Notes: a model not told the origin generated them from the letters alone. A stretch of 64,000 nt of DNA from an uncultured Bryobacterales bacterium (GCA_951813065.1 CATOTH010000002.1:434001-498000), one strand, 5' to 3'; positions 1-9,935 are shown, numbered from the stretch's first letter. Made by a program: numbers and translations.

Positions 1-62
1 AGGAATTGGGCGGATACCGTTCCCCGGCTCGCCGAGTGCCAGCCGGCAGCTCTTGGACCCTG

Positions 63-1208
63 CTAGTCGATGTCTACCCAAGCGCTCTTGGCGTGGCTCT
101 CCAGAACGGCCTCGACGACCCGAAGCTGCCGGAGGCCCGCCTCGAATCCAGGCAGGCCTGCCGCCAGCGAGCGATCCCTGCACGCGGCGTAGAATCGGCG
201 GAAGAACTGCTTGAACGTGTCGGCGTATCCCTCGGCGTGGCCGCCCGGCAGGTCTGCGAACGTCGATGCCTCCCGCTCCATCAGGGACGGATCCTTGACC
301 AGCAACTCGTTGTTGCCGTCACGGCGACCGATCCAAAGTTCGTTCGGTCTCTCGCCGTCCCAGGTCAGACCGCAACGGCTCCCGTAGATCTCCATGAGGA
401 GCCGGTTCTTGCGTCCCGCGGCTACCTGGTTCACAGTCAGAGCGCCCCGCGCGCGGCCGTCGAACCGCAGCAGGATCGCTCCGAAGTCCTCGGTGGTGAT
501 CGGGCGGTCCTCGTAGTCTTCCGGGGCGAGCATCTTGCCAGCGTAGGTCTCGATCGGCTTCTTCGGCTTCTTGCGTATCGGATGGAAGGTCGCGAGTTCC
601 GCGCATACCGCGCGGATGCGGCTTCCAGTCACGTGCTCGAGCAAGTCGCACCAGTGCGACCCGATATCGGCCATTGCCCGCGAAGGGCCCCCGACCTCAG
701 GCTCGAGCCGCCAGTTGTAGTCGGTGTCGTAGAACAGCCAGTCCTGCGAGTAGCTGCCGTCCACCGCCAGCACGTCGCCGATTGCGCCGGTGGCGACCAT
801 ACGGCGCATCTGGGCGACGTTCGGATAGAAGCGTAGGTTGTAGCTCGTGGCATGGACCACGTCCCTGGCGTTCGCCAGCTCGACCAGGCGGGCGGCTTCT
901 GCCGCTGACATCGCCAGCGGCTTCTCGCAGATCACGTTCTTGCCTGCGTCGAGGGCGTCGCGCGCGATCGGAAAATGGGTCTTGTTGGGCGTGCAGATGT
1001 GGACGGCGTCGATGCTCGAGTCGTCGAGCAGCTCGCGGTAGTCTCCGGCAGTTCGCGGAATGCCGAGTGTTCTGCCGAAGGTTGCGGCCAGCTCGGCCGT
1101 CTGGTCCGCGATCGCGACCACCTCCGCGTCGTTCTGCCGCCGGATGTTTTCGACATGCACTCGACCCACGAATCCCGTTCCGATCACTGCAACGCGCAAT
1201 TTGTCCAT
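63..1208 (-). CDS. Gfo/Idh/MocA family NAD(P)-dependent oxidoreductase
   Basis: The 381-aa protein opens with a Rossmann nucleotide-binding motif (GTGFVG at residues 10-15) and carries the EKP signature of this family at residues 95-97, followed by the C-terminal alpha/beta domain. Members oxidise or reduce sugars, inositols and related polyols with NAD(P); the substrate cannot be read from sequence. An in-frame extension reaches 1328, but the ATG at 1208 is preceded by GGAGGA at good spacing and starts exactly at the Rossmann fold, so I choose it. It is divergent from mreB. The class is secure, the substrate unknown. Confidence 0.9.
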   Translation of the reverse strand: MDKLRVAVIGTGFVGRVHVENIRRQNDAEVVAIADQTAELAATFGRTLGIPRTAGDYRELLDDSSIDAVHICTPNKTHFPIARDALDAGKNVICEKPLAMSAAEAARLVELANARDVVHATSYNLRFYPNVAQMRRMVATGAIGDVLAVDGSYSQDWLFYDTDYNWRLEPEVGGPSRAMADIGSHWCDLLEHVTGSRIRAVCAELATFHPIRKKPKKPIETYAGKMLAPEDYEDRPITTEDFGAILLRFDGRARGALTVNQVAAGRKNRLLMEIYGSRCGLTWDGERPNELWIGRRDGNNELLVKDPSLMEREASTFADLPGGHAEGYADTFKQFFRRFYAACRDRSLAAGLPGFEAGLRQLRVVEAVLESHAKSAWVDID

Positions 1209-1597
1209 CCAGGAATCCTCCGACGAGTTGATGACCGGTGTTCCGGCCCGACCCAGTAATCGAGTGTAGGCCCGCGTCGGCCGTGAATTCAAGCCCGTCC
1301 CTCGCCGTGCCCGCCGCAGGTCCGGCAATTCCGCCAGTGCCCCCGCCTAGCGGCGCCGGAATCTGGATTCAAGGTATTCCGGCGGTCAGAAGTGCATTGC
1401 GCACAAGAACCTAGCTCGCTACTCCAAAAAAGTGCTAAACTGTCGTGGCAACTGACCATGATGCTAGGTCTCGTCAGTGCACGAGCGGAGTCGGCCCGAA
1501 CGATTAGAAGGCGGTACCAGGCGCGGGCTCCTTCTCCGGGCCGGTGCGGCTGCGTCCTCGTGGGCCTGACTGCCCTTGAGCCAATAGGCCCGCAACG
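1209..1597. other. Intergenic region between the oxidoreductase and mreB
   Basis: This 389-bp divergent spacer should hold the promoters of the oxidoreductase and of the rod-shape operon. I see an A-rich tract near 1423-1441 but no -35/-10 pair I would defend, no tRNA and no convincing small gene. Reading frames that cross it are shadows of the neighbouring genes. Confidence 0.5.
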
Positions 1598-2623
1598 ATG
1601 ACAGCCCGTTCTCTTCTGTCGCTTTTCTCCCACGATCTTGCGATCGATCTGGGCACCGCGAACACGCTTGTCTACATCGCAGACACGGGGGTCGTGGTCA
1701 ACGAGCCCTCCATCGTCGCGATCAAGAGCCAAACATCCGAGGTCGAGGCCATCGGATCAGAAGCCAAGCGGATGCTAGGTCGCACGCCCGGCAATATTAC
1801 CGCGATTCGCCCGATGAAGGATGGCGTCATCGCGGACTTCAAGATTGCCGAGCGGATGCTGACATACTTCATCAACAAGGCGCACAACCGCAGGATGATG
1901 GTTCATCCGCGGATCATCATCGGTGTGCCCAGCCAGATCACGCATGTTGAGCGGCGGGCGGTCGTCGATTCGGCGATGCGCGCCAATGCGAGCGAAGTCC
2001 ACCTGGTGGAGCAGGCAATGATGGCCGCGATCGGCGCCGGACTGCCGGTGAGCAAGCCCTCCGGCAGCATGGTCGTTGACATCGGCGGCGGTACCACCGA
2101 CATTGCGGTGATTTCTTTGTCCGGGATTGTCTATTCCCACTCGGTTCCGACTGCGGGCAACGCGATGGACGATGCGATCACCCAGCACATGAAGCGCAAG
2201 CACAATTTCATGATCGGCGAGCACACGGCGGAGAGGATCAAGATCGCGCTGGGGTCTGCCACCAAGCTCGACAAGCCTCTGACGATGGAAGTCAAGGGCC
2301 GCAATCTAGCGCAAGGAGTACCCCGCGCCGTAACTATTTCTGATGGCGAGATTCGCGAGGCGCTTGCCGACTGTGTCGACCGGATCATGATTGCGATACG
2401 CGACGCGCTGGAGAACACCCCGCCGGAACTCAGCGGGGATATTTGTGACGCTGGCATCGTGGTGACCGGAGGCGGCGCATATCTGCGCAATCTCGACCAG
2501 CGCATTCGCGACGAGACGGGAGTGGCGGTGTCGATCGCAGAGAACCCGCTTCAATGCGTCGTGCTCGGCACCGGTCGACTGTTGAGGGATTTCGATTTGC
2601 TCAGAAGAATTTCAATCGATTAG
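1598..2623 (+). CDS. mreB: Rod-shape-determining actin homologue MreB
   Basis: MreB polymerises on the inner membrane and guides the lateral wall synthesis complex. The 341-aa protein has family-typical length, the phosphate-1 segment AIDLGTANTLVY near residue 15, and the phosphate-2 motif DIGGGTTDIAVISL near residue 165. It is the first gene of a contiguous mreB-mreC-mreD-mrdA-rodA operon, the classical elongasome order. No strong Shine-Dalgarno precedes the ATG, but the start places the N-terminal residues correctly for the family. Function is secure and implies a rod-shaped cell. Confidence 0.98.
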   Translation: MTARSLLSLFSHDLAIDLGTANTLVYIADTGVVVNEPSIVAIKSQTSEVEAIGSEAKRMLGRTPGNITAIRPMKDGVIADFKIAERMLTYFINKAHNRRMMVHPRIIIGVPSQITHVERRAVVDSAMRANASEVHLVEQAMMAAIGAGLPVSKPSGSMVVDIGGGTTDIAVISLSGIVYSHSVPTAGNAMDDAITQHMKRKHNFMIGEHTAERIKIALGSATKLDKPLTMEVKGRNLAQGVPRAVTISDGEIREALADCVDRIMIAIRDALENTPPELSGDICDAGIVVTGGGAYLRNLDQRIRDETGVAVSIAENPLQCVVLGTGRLLRDFDLLRRISID

Positions 2624-2651
2624 CAACGACGGAGGCGAAGGGCGGAACACA

Positions 2652-3710
2652 GTGCAATCACTGATCACGCGCAACCTGAACGGGATCCTTCTGGCGATCC
2701 TCGTGCTCGGCCAGATCGTCGCCATCGCAAGCCAGGTCCGCACTAGCTCCGGCACAAGCCGATTCCGGTACTGGAGCAGCACCCTCCTGCAGCCCGTTCA
2801 GGCAGCGGTGCAGACGACGGTCCGCGCCGTGTCCTCCTCGTGGAGCCGTTACGTCTGGCTGGTCGACGTGCGCGAGGAAAACCAGCGACTCGATTCGGAA
2901 GCGTCGCGGCTCCGGATCGAGAATCATTTCCTGCGGCAGAAGCTGTTGCGCTTCCAGAGCCGGACCGACGTGGATGCCTACAGCCAGAGCATCGCCTCGC
3001 GAACCCTCGCCGCTCGCGTCATCGCTCGCGGCCCGAGCCGTTCCACCCAGGAATTGGTGCTGGACGTGGGTAGCCGCGACGGTGTCCGGACTGGCTTGGC
3101 AGTGATCACCCCGGACGGCATCGTGGGTAAGGTCCAGGCCGTCCATGGCAGAGCAAGCATGGTTTTGCTGATCAGCGACTCGGAGGCTGGCGTCGGCGTG
3201 GTTCTGGAGCGTAGCGGGGAGTCGGGAGTCCTCCGGGGAACCGGCTACGCGGAGTGCCGTGTCGACTACATCGGCCCGCAGGTGAGCGTCCAGGTGGGAG
3301 AGGCCGTCTATACCTCCGGCCTGGACGGAGTGTTTCCGGGCGGCTTGCCGGTCGGTCGGGTGACTGTCGTCGGGCCGGGGGTCGAGATGCAGGCGATTGC
3401 GGTGAATCCGTTTGCCCCGCTCGATCGCCTGCAAGATGTCTTAGTCGTGATCGAAGGGGATCACGAGGCCCTCCCGGAAGAAATCCTGACCCGCATGCAG
3501 AGCACCGATCAGCCGGATTCCGGCAGTTCTCCCCGTGTCGGGAGGGTTATGACGGAGACCGATGCCGACCGGATTAAGCAGGCGTACCGCAGGACGGTCG
3601 AATCCCAAGGCCGCAGTGTGGGGCTGCTAAGTGGGACCGGGCCACCGGACTTCTCGGATGCCGCTGATCCTTTGCGGGCGTCCCGGGGAGGCGGCCGAGA
3701 TTCGCCGTAA
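2652..3710 (+). CDS. mreC: Rod-shape-determining protein MreC
   Basis: MreC is a periplasmic, membrane-anchored scaffold linking MreB to PBP2 and RodA. The 352-aa protein shows one N-terminal transmembrane helix (about residues 10-27), a charged coiled-coil segment (about 70-100) and the two beta-barrel halves with the conserved LDVGSRDGV and SGLDGVFPGGLPVG stretches. The start is GTG at 2652, 28 bp after mreB, with a purine-rich GGGCGGA upstream. The last 80 or so residues form a polar, probably disordered tail beyond the usual MreC fold. mreD follows after 2 bp. Confidence 0.95.
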   Translation: MQSLITRNLNGILLAILVLGQIVAIASQVRTSSGTSRFRYWSSTLLQPVQAAVQTTVRAVSSSWSRYVWLVDVREENQRLDSEASRLRIENHFLRQKLLRFQSRTDVDAYSQSIASRTLAARVIARGPSRSTQELVLDVGSRDGVRTGLAVITPDGIVGKVQAVHGRASMVLLISDSEAGVGVVLERSGESGVLRGTGYAECRVDYIGPQVSVQVGEAVYTSGLDGVFPGGLPVGRVTVVGPGVEMQAIAVNPFAPLDRLQDVLVVIEGDHEALPEEILTRMQSTDQPDSGSSPRVGRVMTETDADRIKQAYRRTVESQGRSVGLLSGTGPPDFSDAADPLRASRGGGRDSP

Positions 3711-3712
3711 CG

Positions 3713-4237
3713 ATGTCCGCCCCCAGCTTAGCGAAGACCCTAGAATTCGCCAGACGGCGGGACATCTCTCCTTGGTTCGCGTTCGGATTGGCGGTGGTGG
3801 CCTTGGGTCTCCAGGTCTTCCTTCCGACATTGGTGCCCATGCTGAGCGCGCTGAACCTCCCGTTCCTGGCGGCGTTCTACCTCGTGCTCGCGTACCGGCA
3901 GGTGATTCCGGGAATGGTGGCTTGCCTGATGATCGGGTGGGCTCAAGACGGCTCGACCCATGGCCCGGTTGGCGTCTACGGGTTGGTCTACGTCGCGCTG
4001 GCGTATCTGGGCGCGACAGCCGGTCAGTTCTTCAAGCTGGAATTCGCCATGGTGACGGGCATATTCGTCGCGCTGGCGTACTGGCTGCACGAACTGATTC
4101 TGTTCGCGATTCGCGGCGATTTTCTTCTGGGTCAGCCCGCGCAATGGGAGCTCGGGGCATGGTCCGCCCTGGCGGGCGTGCATGCCGGTCTGGCGCTGGT
4201 GATCTATCCTGTACTTGATCGCTGGAGGCGGGACTGA
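3713..4237 (+). CDS. mreD: Rod-shape-determining membrane protein MreD
   Basis: MreD is the small integral-membrane partner of MreC. The 174-aa protein is almost entirely hydrophobic, with about five predicted membrane segments, and begins only 2 bp after the mreC stop, so translation is probably coupled. MreD sequences diverge strongly; the assignment rests on size, topology and the fixed position between mreC and mrdA. Its stop shares one base with the mrdA start. Confidence 0.9.
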   Translation: MSAPSLAKTLEFARRRDISPWFAFGLAVVALGLQVFLPTLVPMLSALNLPFLAAFYLVLAYRQVIPGMVACLMIGWAQDGSTHGPVGVYGLVYVALAYLGATAGQFFKLEFAMVTGIFVALAYWLHELILFAIRGDFLLGQPAQWELGAWSALAGVHAGLALVIYPVLDRWRRD

Positions 4238-6084
4238 TGACTTGGGGCCCGAAGACTCAGCGTCGCGTCACGGTGCGCCGCATTGTCTGGTTTCAGGCGG
4301 TGATCTCAGCTGCGTTCCTGTTGCTCCTGCTGGCGTTTTGGAAAATCCAGGTCGCCGACAACGAGCAATACCGCCAGCTCGCCGAACAAAACCGGATCAA
4401 GGCCCTACCCATCCCCGCCGCGCGCGGCAACATTGTCGACCGCTACGGCAGGGCTCTCGCGCGGAGCCGAATCGCGATGTCGGCCGTGATCGACAGGGAA
4501 AGCGCCGAACCCGAGAATCTCGGCCGGATCGCCGCCCGCCTCGGACTCGATCCCGATCTGCTTGCGGAACGGCTCTCGGACGCTTCCGCGTACAGCAAGT
4601 CCCGGCACTTCGTGCTCAAGGAGGATCTCTCGGTTGCCGAGATTGCGTTTCTGCAGGCGCACCGAAGCGAGTTTCAGGAGATCGACCTCGTCAAGGGCAT
4701 GAGCCGGCAGTACCCGGAATCCGGAGTCGCTGTGCACGCGATGGGTTATGTCGCGGAGGTCAGCAAGAGCGAGCTGAACCTGCGGGAGTTCCTGCTAAAC
4801 GATTTCGGCGACGAAATCGGCAAGAGCGGGATCGAACGGCAATACAACCGCTGGCTGTCCGGCGAGGACGGCAGGCAGCGGTTCTTGGTGAACAGCCTCG
4901 GCCGGCAGCTCGAGACCCTCAGCTTGGTGGATGCAACCCCGGGAGAAAACCTGCGGCTGACGATCGATCTGGACCTGCAAGCCGTCTCGGAGCTGGGTCT
5001 GGAGGGTCGCAAGGGGGCGGTTGTGGCGCTCGATCCCCGCAACGGCGAGATCTTGGCGATGGCCAGCTCGCCGGTGTATGACCCGAACAAGTTCGTGACC
5101 GGATTTTCGAGCAGCGAATGGGCGACGTTGAATTCCGACCCGAGCAATCCGATGCTCAATCGCTCGATCCAAGGCACATGGGCGATGGGCTCGGTTTTCA
5201 AGCCCATCGTGGGACTGGCGGGGCTGGAGGCCGGTCTCGCGGGCCCTGATTTCAAGGTGCATTGTCCGGGAGGGCTCCAGTTTGGCGGCCGATATTTCCG
5301 CTGCCACAAGCGCGGCGGTCACGGCACGGTTTCCTTGCGCAAGGCGATCGCCCAGTCGTGCGACGTCTATTTCTACCAGCTGGGCCACAAACTCGGAATC
5401 GACAGGCTTGCCGCCTACGCTCGGATCGCCGGGCTGGGCGACAAGACCAACGTGGACTTGCCTGACGAAGTGCCCGGACTGGTTCCGACCGAGCGGTGGA
5501 AGATCCGCCGGATGCTGCAGCCTTGGAACCCCGGCGAGACAATCATCGTCGCGATCGGCCAAGGCGCGATGTCCGTAACGCCAATCCAGGCAGCGCATGC
5601 AATCGGCGGCTTGGCCGTCGGCGGCGTGTGGCATCGTCCGCACATGGTTTCCCGCCGTGAGCTCGCTGCCGTCGCGCCGGGCAGCGAACTACCGTCGCCG
5701 CGGATCTCTCCGGTTGCCCGGGAGCACATGGACGTGCTGCACGAGGCGATGTGGTCGGTAGTCAACGGCGGTGGCACGGGGGGCCAGGCACGGCTGAAGG
5801 CGCTGGAAGTGTGCGGCAAGACAGGAACCTCCCAGCGCGTGTCGAACGCCACGCGGCTGAAGGCGAACCGCGAGGATTTCGAAGACGACGCATGGTTCGT
5901 CGGTTACGCCCCGTGCCGTAGTCCCGAGGTTGTCGTCGCCGTGCTGCTCGAGAACGGCAAGCACAGCTACTACGCTGCGGCGGTCGCGCGGGACGTGATC
6001 CAGGTCTGGATGCTGAACCGCGCCGAGGATCTGTTGACCGACACGGAGGGGACGCTCGCCCGGTCCCAGGGGGGCCAAGGATGA
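4237..6084 (+). CDS. mrdA: Peptidoglycan DD-transpeptidase PBP2
   Basis: This class B penicillin-binding protein cross-links peptidoglycan during cell elongation. The 615-aa protein has an N-terminal membrane anchor (about residues 19-35), a PBP dimerisation domain (RGNIVDRYG near 63) and a transpeptidase domain with the nucleophile motif SVFK (Ser319, Lys322), SCD at 374-376 in place of the usual SxN, and KTG at 528-530. It overlaps mreD by one base and rodA by an ATGA, consistent with coupled translation of the PBP2-RodA synthase. Confidence 0.96.
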   Translation: MTWGPKTQRRVTVRRIVWFQAVISAAFLLLLLAFWKIQVADNEQYRQLAEQNRIKALPIPAARGNIVDRYGRALARSRIAMSAVIDRESAEPENLGRIAARLGLDPDLLAERLSDASAYSKSRHFVLKEDLSVAEIAFLQAHRSEFQEIDLVKGMSRQYPESGVAVHAMGYVAEVSKSELNLREFLLNDFGDEIGKSGIERQYNRWLSGEDGRQRFLVNSLGRQLETLSLVDATPGENLRLTIDLDLQAVSELGLEGRKGAVVALDPRNGEILAMASSPVYDPNKFVTGFSSSEWATLNSDPSNPMLNRSIQGTWAMGSVFKPIVGLAGLEAGLAGPDFKVHCPGGLQFGGRYFRCHKRGGHGTVSLRKAIAQSCDVYFYQLGHKLGIDRLAAYARIAGLGDKTNVDLPDEVPGLVPTERWKIRRMLQPWNPGETIIVAIGQGAMSVTPIQAAHAIGGLAVGGVWHRPHMVSRRELAAVAPGSELPSPRISPVAREHMDVLHEAMWSVVNGGGTGGQARLKALEVCGKTGTSQRVSNATRLKANREDFEDDAWFVGYAPCRSPEVVVAVLLENGKHSYYAAAVARDVIQVWMLNRAEDLLTDTEGTLARSQGGQG

Positions 6085-7190
6085 TCCTGCGTTCGCCTTC
6101 CAGCACCAAGCACTGGTTGCGGGATATCGACTGGGTCCTGGTCGGGATCGTGATCGCGATCTCCCTGATGGGCCTCCGCCAGATTTACAGCGCCACGCTG
6201 AACACCGAATTCGCCAGCGCCTACGGGCAGCACTGCGTCTGGCTCGCGCTCGGGTTCGTCCTCTTCTGGATCGTGTCGACCTTCAACTATCACCATGGCG
6301 TCGGGGCTTCCCCGATTCTCTGGATAGCGGGAATCGTCCTTTTGGGGGTGGTCTTGGCGTTTACCGAACCGGTCAACGGGGCGCGACGCTGGCTGCCGAC
6401 GCCCTTTGGGTTTTCGATCCAGGCGTCGGAGTTCATGAAGGTAGTGCTAGTCTTGGTAGTAGCGAAGTACTGTAGCGATTACACGACCAAGACGCTGGGC
6501 GCTCGCGACATTGTCACGATTGGCGTGATCTTCGGGATGCCGTTCGGTCTGGTGCTGTTGCAGCCCGACCTGGGCACGGCCCTCAGCATAATCTCCCTGG
6601 CGGGGATGGTCTTGTATCTTTCGACGATTCGTGCCAAGCACTGGGTTGCGCTCTGCCTGCTGGCGGTTGTCCTTCTGCCGGTGGGCTGGTCGATGCTCAA
6701 GCCATACCAACGAGACCGGATCACGGGTTTTATGGATCCGGACAAGGCACCGCGGAGCACGGGGTATCAAATCCGGCAATCGAAGATCGCGGTGGGTGCA
6801 GGCGGCATCTGGGGACAGGGGCATGTGCAGGGATCGCAGACGCAGCTGCGCTTCTTGCCCACCCCGCACACGGACTTCATATTCGCCGCGTTCGCGGAGG
6901 AGGAGGGGTTCGTCGGAATCGTGATCGCGCTGGCACTGTACTACGTCCTGCTCATGCGAATCGTGGAAATCGGAAAGACGGCCGCCGATGCGGAGGGAAT
7001 GCTCGTTGCGATCGGCGTCGCGACCTTGCTGTTATTTCACATCGTGGTGAATGTCGGAATGGTGGCCAACAAGCTGCCGGTCACCGGACTGCCTTTGCCG
7101 CTCATGAGCTACGGCGGATCCAGCTTGCTGACTGTCCTGACGATGCTAGGGCTCGTTCACAGCGTGCGCATGCGGCGCTTCGTCAACTGA
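6081..7190 (+). CDS. rodA: SEDS peptidoglycan glycosyltransferase RodA
   Basis: RodA polymerises lipid II into glycan strands during elongation, in complex with PBP2. The 369-aa protein has the multi-pass profile of the SEDS family and the conserved stretches LLQPDLGTAL near residue 154 and LPLPLMSYGGSS near the C-terminus. Its ATG overlaps the mrdA stop in an ATGA junction. This is the last gene of the elongasome operon; a 300-bp spacer follows. Confidence 0.97.
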   Translation: MILRSPSSTKHWLRDIDWVLVGIVIAISLMGLRQIYSATLNTEFASAYGQHCVWLALGFVLFWIVSTFNYHHGVGASPILWIAGIVLLGVVLAFTEPVNGARRWLPTPFGFSIQASEFMKVVLVLVVAKYCSDYTTKTLGARDIVTIGVIFGMPFGLVLLQPDLGTALSIISLAGMVLYLSTIRAKHWVALCLLAVVLLPVGWSMLKPYQRDRITGFMDPDKAPRSTGYQIRQSKIAVGAGGIWGQGHVQGSQTQLRFLPTPHTDFIFAAFAEEEGFVGIVIALALYYVLLMRIVEIGKTAADAEGMLVAIGVATLLLFHIVVNVGMVANKLPVTGLPLPLMSYGGSSLLTVLTMLGLVHSVRMRRFVN

Positions 7191-7492
7191 CTGATCACCG
7201 CCGGTTCGGGCAGCGGTGCCGGCATTAATGAAAGAAAGGATAGAGGGGAAGAGTTCAACCCGCGGACAACAGGATCGGGCAATGCCGAGCGGTCGCAGGC
7301 GTGCGAGCCCCGCCCATGGCGTGGCGCTCCGCCTGCCCTGCCGGATCCCGACGCCAGAACGTCGCAGCGTCTGCTGGGAGCGCAGTTTGCAGGCGAGTAC
7401 CGCCAACACGGTGAATGAATGGACAGCAACGTTCTAGCAGCCAGCCGAAGCGGAGCCCAGCCGCGATTGGACCTTCCCCGAGACGGAATCAT
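7191..7492. other. Spacer between rodA and the RNase G gene
   Basis: This 302-bp interval has no recognisable gene or RNA. A frame in it joins the RNase G frame from an ATG at 7415, but the extra 26 residues are basic, Ser/Pro-rich and unlike the family N-terminus. An A-rich stretch occurs at 7227-7245. I see no clear rho-independent hairpin with a T-tract. Confidence 0.45.
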
Positions 7493-9910
7493 ATGTCTCA
7501 GGAATTGGTTATCTCATCGAATCCGATCGAAACGACCGTAGCGGTCCTAGAGGATGATCGCTTAGTCGAAGTCTATGTAGAGCACCACGCGCAGAAAGCC
7601 ATTACAGGGAACATCTACAAGGGTCGCGTAACACGGGTGCTGGCCGGGATGCAATCGGCCTTCGTCAATCTCGGTTTGCGCCGGGACGCGTTCCTGTATG
7701 TCACGGACGTGCTGGATCCCTCCGAGAGCGTGGAGGAGGGCCTGGATGACGGTCCGATTCCCGCCGACCCGACCCGGACACTGGACGTTCCGGGCGAGCC
7801 GAAAGAGGACGAGGCTCGTCCCGGCGAGGCACCCGACCATCCCGGGGGGCCCGAGCAAGTTGATGGCGGAGGCTCGGCGGAGGCTCCTTCCGATGCGGTT
7901 GCAGCCGAACGTTCCCCGGAGGTGCCCAGCCGCCGAAGGCGCCGGCGACGCCGTACGAGGCGGTCGGAGGACGGGTCGGCAACCGCCGAGACCGTCCCGG
8001 AGGATCAGGCTGATGCGCAGTCCGACGTACCCGGCGCGGTCGAGCCGTCGGCCCCCGGTCCGCCGGAGCAAGATCCCGTGGTGCTTCCCGGCGAGTCTCT
8101 GGCCAAGTACGGCCGCCACCAGGCGCCGACCAACGCTGTCGGAGCGGGCGGCGCGGAGCCGCAAACTGACGCGTCTGATGCGCAAGGCACGGAATCCGCT
8201 GCCGTCGACGATCAACCGGTGTCGCTTGAACCGGCCTCCGCGGAGGCCGCCCGGGAGGCGCCTGCAAGCGCAGGGACCTCGGAGAATGGATCGGTTACGG
8301 AGGAAGCGGGTGCGCCTGAGACTCCCGATCCGCTTCACGAGCGGGCTTCCGTGTCGGCGCCGTCGACCCGTTCCGAGTTTCGCTTCAGGCTCTTCGGCTG
8401 GGGCAAGGGGAAGGGGAAGGCCGTCGAGAGCAAACCGGAAGAGGAGCCGAAGGCCCCTGACCCACGTGGTGCCCCCCCTTCCAAGCGCCGGCGGAGCACT
8501 CGCGGCCGGCCGGCGCGCAAGACTGCTGACCGTTCGGCGGCCGGCACTCGCGAAGCTCCCAGGAAGCGGCCTTCGCGACGGTCTGACGGACCGGCCCGCT
8601 CCCATGCTGACGGTCGCGCGAAGCGTGGGGCCAAGGCCGACGGGCGGCCCCGTGGCGAGTCCAAGGGACGCGACATGCAGGCGTCGCCGCAGGCCGACAT
8701 CAAGAGTCTCCTGCGGAACGGCCAGGAAGTGATTGTCCAGGTGAACAAGGAGCCCGTCGGGCAGAAGGGCGCCAGAATCACTTCACACGTATCCCTTCCG
8801 GGCCGCTACATGGTTTACATGACGACGGCCAAGCACAATGGCGTCGCCCAGAAGATCCAGCCCGAGTCCGAACGCACCCGGCTGCGCCGGATCATCGACA
8901 AGCACTCGGAGGGCAAGCCGGGCGGATTCGTCGTCCGGTCCGCGGCGAAGGGCGCCAGCGAAGAAGATCTGGTCGCCGATATCGAGTTCCTTCAAAAGCT
9001 CTGGCAACAGTTGCAGGAGAAAGCGGAGAAGCGCAAGGCGCCGGCCATGCTGCATAGCGACCTTGACATCGTCGAGCGGATCGTTCGCGATCAGCACGGC
9101 CAGAACTACAAGACGATCTGGGTGGACTCCGAGCAGGAGTACGAGCGGATACTGCGGTTCGTGGAACGGTTCAAGCCCGAGCTGGTCGATCGCGTCAAGC
9201 TCTACACTCGCCCGCAGCCCATCCACGACTCCTTTGATATCACCAAGGATCTGGAGAAGGCGCTGAAACCCAAGGTTTGGCTCAAGTCGGGCGGCTATTT
9301 GGTCATCAATCAGACTGAGGCTCTCGTAGCGATCGACGTCAACACCGGAAGGTACGTAGGCAAGTCCAACAGGCTCGAGGACACTGTACTGAAGACGAAT
9401 CTGGAGGCGGCGGAAGAGATCGTGCGCCAGCTCCGCCTCCGCGATCTCGGCGGCATCATCGTGATCGACTTCATCGACATGGAGGACCGCAAGAACCGCC
9501 AGCAGGTGCAGCAAGTGCTCCAGGAGGCACTACGGAAGACGCGCACGCCGACTCGGCTCCTGCCGTTCAATGAATTCGGCCTCGCGGTGATCACTCGGAA
9601 GCCGGTGAGACAGTCGCTGGAGCGGGCCATGTGCGTCCCCTGCCCGTCGTGCTCCGGGACCGGCACGGTCAAATCGCCCGCCACGGTGCTCTCCGAGATA
9701 TTCTCGGCTGCTGACCGCATCGCCGCGAGCAGCAAGCGAAAGGACGGCGAACTGGCCAAGGACCTGACGCTTCGGGTCCATCCAGAGATCGCAAAGTCTC
9801 TCAAGCACAGGTCGAACAGGCACATTGCAACGCTCGAGGAAGCTGTCGGGTCAAGCGTGGTCGTGCGGGGCGACGGGTCAATGCACCCCGACGCCTTTAC
9901 GCTGGACTAG
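7493..9910 (+). CDS. rng: Ribonuclease G/E with a giant disordered insertion in the S1 domain
   Basis: RNase E/G family endoribonucleases mature 16S rRNA and decay mRNA. The protein (805 aa from the ATG at 7493) starts with the family N-terminus and the first half of the S1 domain, ending at AFLYVTDVLD (residues 67-76). A stretch of about 330 residues rich in Pro, Glu, Ala, Ser and Arg follows, including Arg clusters and a Lys/Gly-rich GWGKGKGKAV. The S1 domain then resumes at NGQEVIVQVNKEP. The catalytic region has AIDVNTGRYVG and DFIDM, and the Zn-link region CVPCPSC is present. RNase G normally has a short loop there. The C-terminus is short, as in RNase G rather than RNase E. Confidence 0.93.
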   Translation: MSQELVISSNPIETTVAVLEDDRLVEVYVEHHAQKAITGNIYKGRVTRVLAGMQSAFVNLGLRRDAFLYVTDVLDPSESVEEGLDDGPIPADPTRTLDVPGEPKEDEARPGEAPDHPGGPEQVDGGGSAEAPSDAVAAERSPEVPSRRRRRRRRTRRSEDGSATAETVPEDQADAQSDVPGAVEPSAPGPPEQDPVVLPGESLAKYGRHQAPTNAVGAGGAEPQTDASDAQGTESAAVDDQPVSLEPASAEAAREAPASAGTSENGSVTEEAGAPETPDPLHERASVSAPSTRSEFRFRLFGWGKGKGKAVESKPEEEPKAPDPRGAPPSKRRRSTRGRPARKTADRSAAGTREAPRKRPSRRSDGPARSHADGRAKRGAKADGRPRGESKGRDMQASPQADIKSLLRNGQEVIVQVNKEPVGQKGARITSHVSLPGRYMVYMTTAKHNGVAQKIQPESERTRLRRIIDKHSEGKPGGFVVRSAAKGASEEDLVADIEFLQKLWQQLQEKAEKRKAPAMLHSDLDIVERIVRDQHGQNYKTIWVDSEQEYERILRFVERFKPELVDRVKLYTRPQPIHDSFDITKDLEKALKPKVWLKSGGYLVINQTEALVAIDVNTGRYVGKSNRLEDTVLKTNLEAAEEIVRQLRLRDLGGIIVIDFIDMEDRKNRQQVQQVLQEALRKTRTPTRLLPFNEFGLAVITRKPVRQSLERAMCVPCPSCSGTGTVKSPATVLSEIFSAADRIAASSKRKDGELAKDLTLRVHPEIAKSLKHRSNRHIATLEEAVGSSVVVRGDGSMHPDAFTLD

Positions 9911-9918
9911 GACGCCCC

Positions 9919-9935
9919 GCGCCGCTAAACGGCGC
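9919..9935. terminator. Hairpin between convergent genes
   Basis: GCGCCG, a 5-nt loop, then CGGCGC form a perfect 6-bp stem between the end of rng and the end of the convergent isomerase gene, overlapping the latter's stop codon. It lacks a T-tract, so intrinsic termination is only plausible. Confidence 0.35.

Noticed and set aside
6..836. 276-aa plus-strand frame at the left edge
   Set aside because: Antisense to the Gfo/Idh/MocA gene and without any domain.
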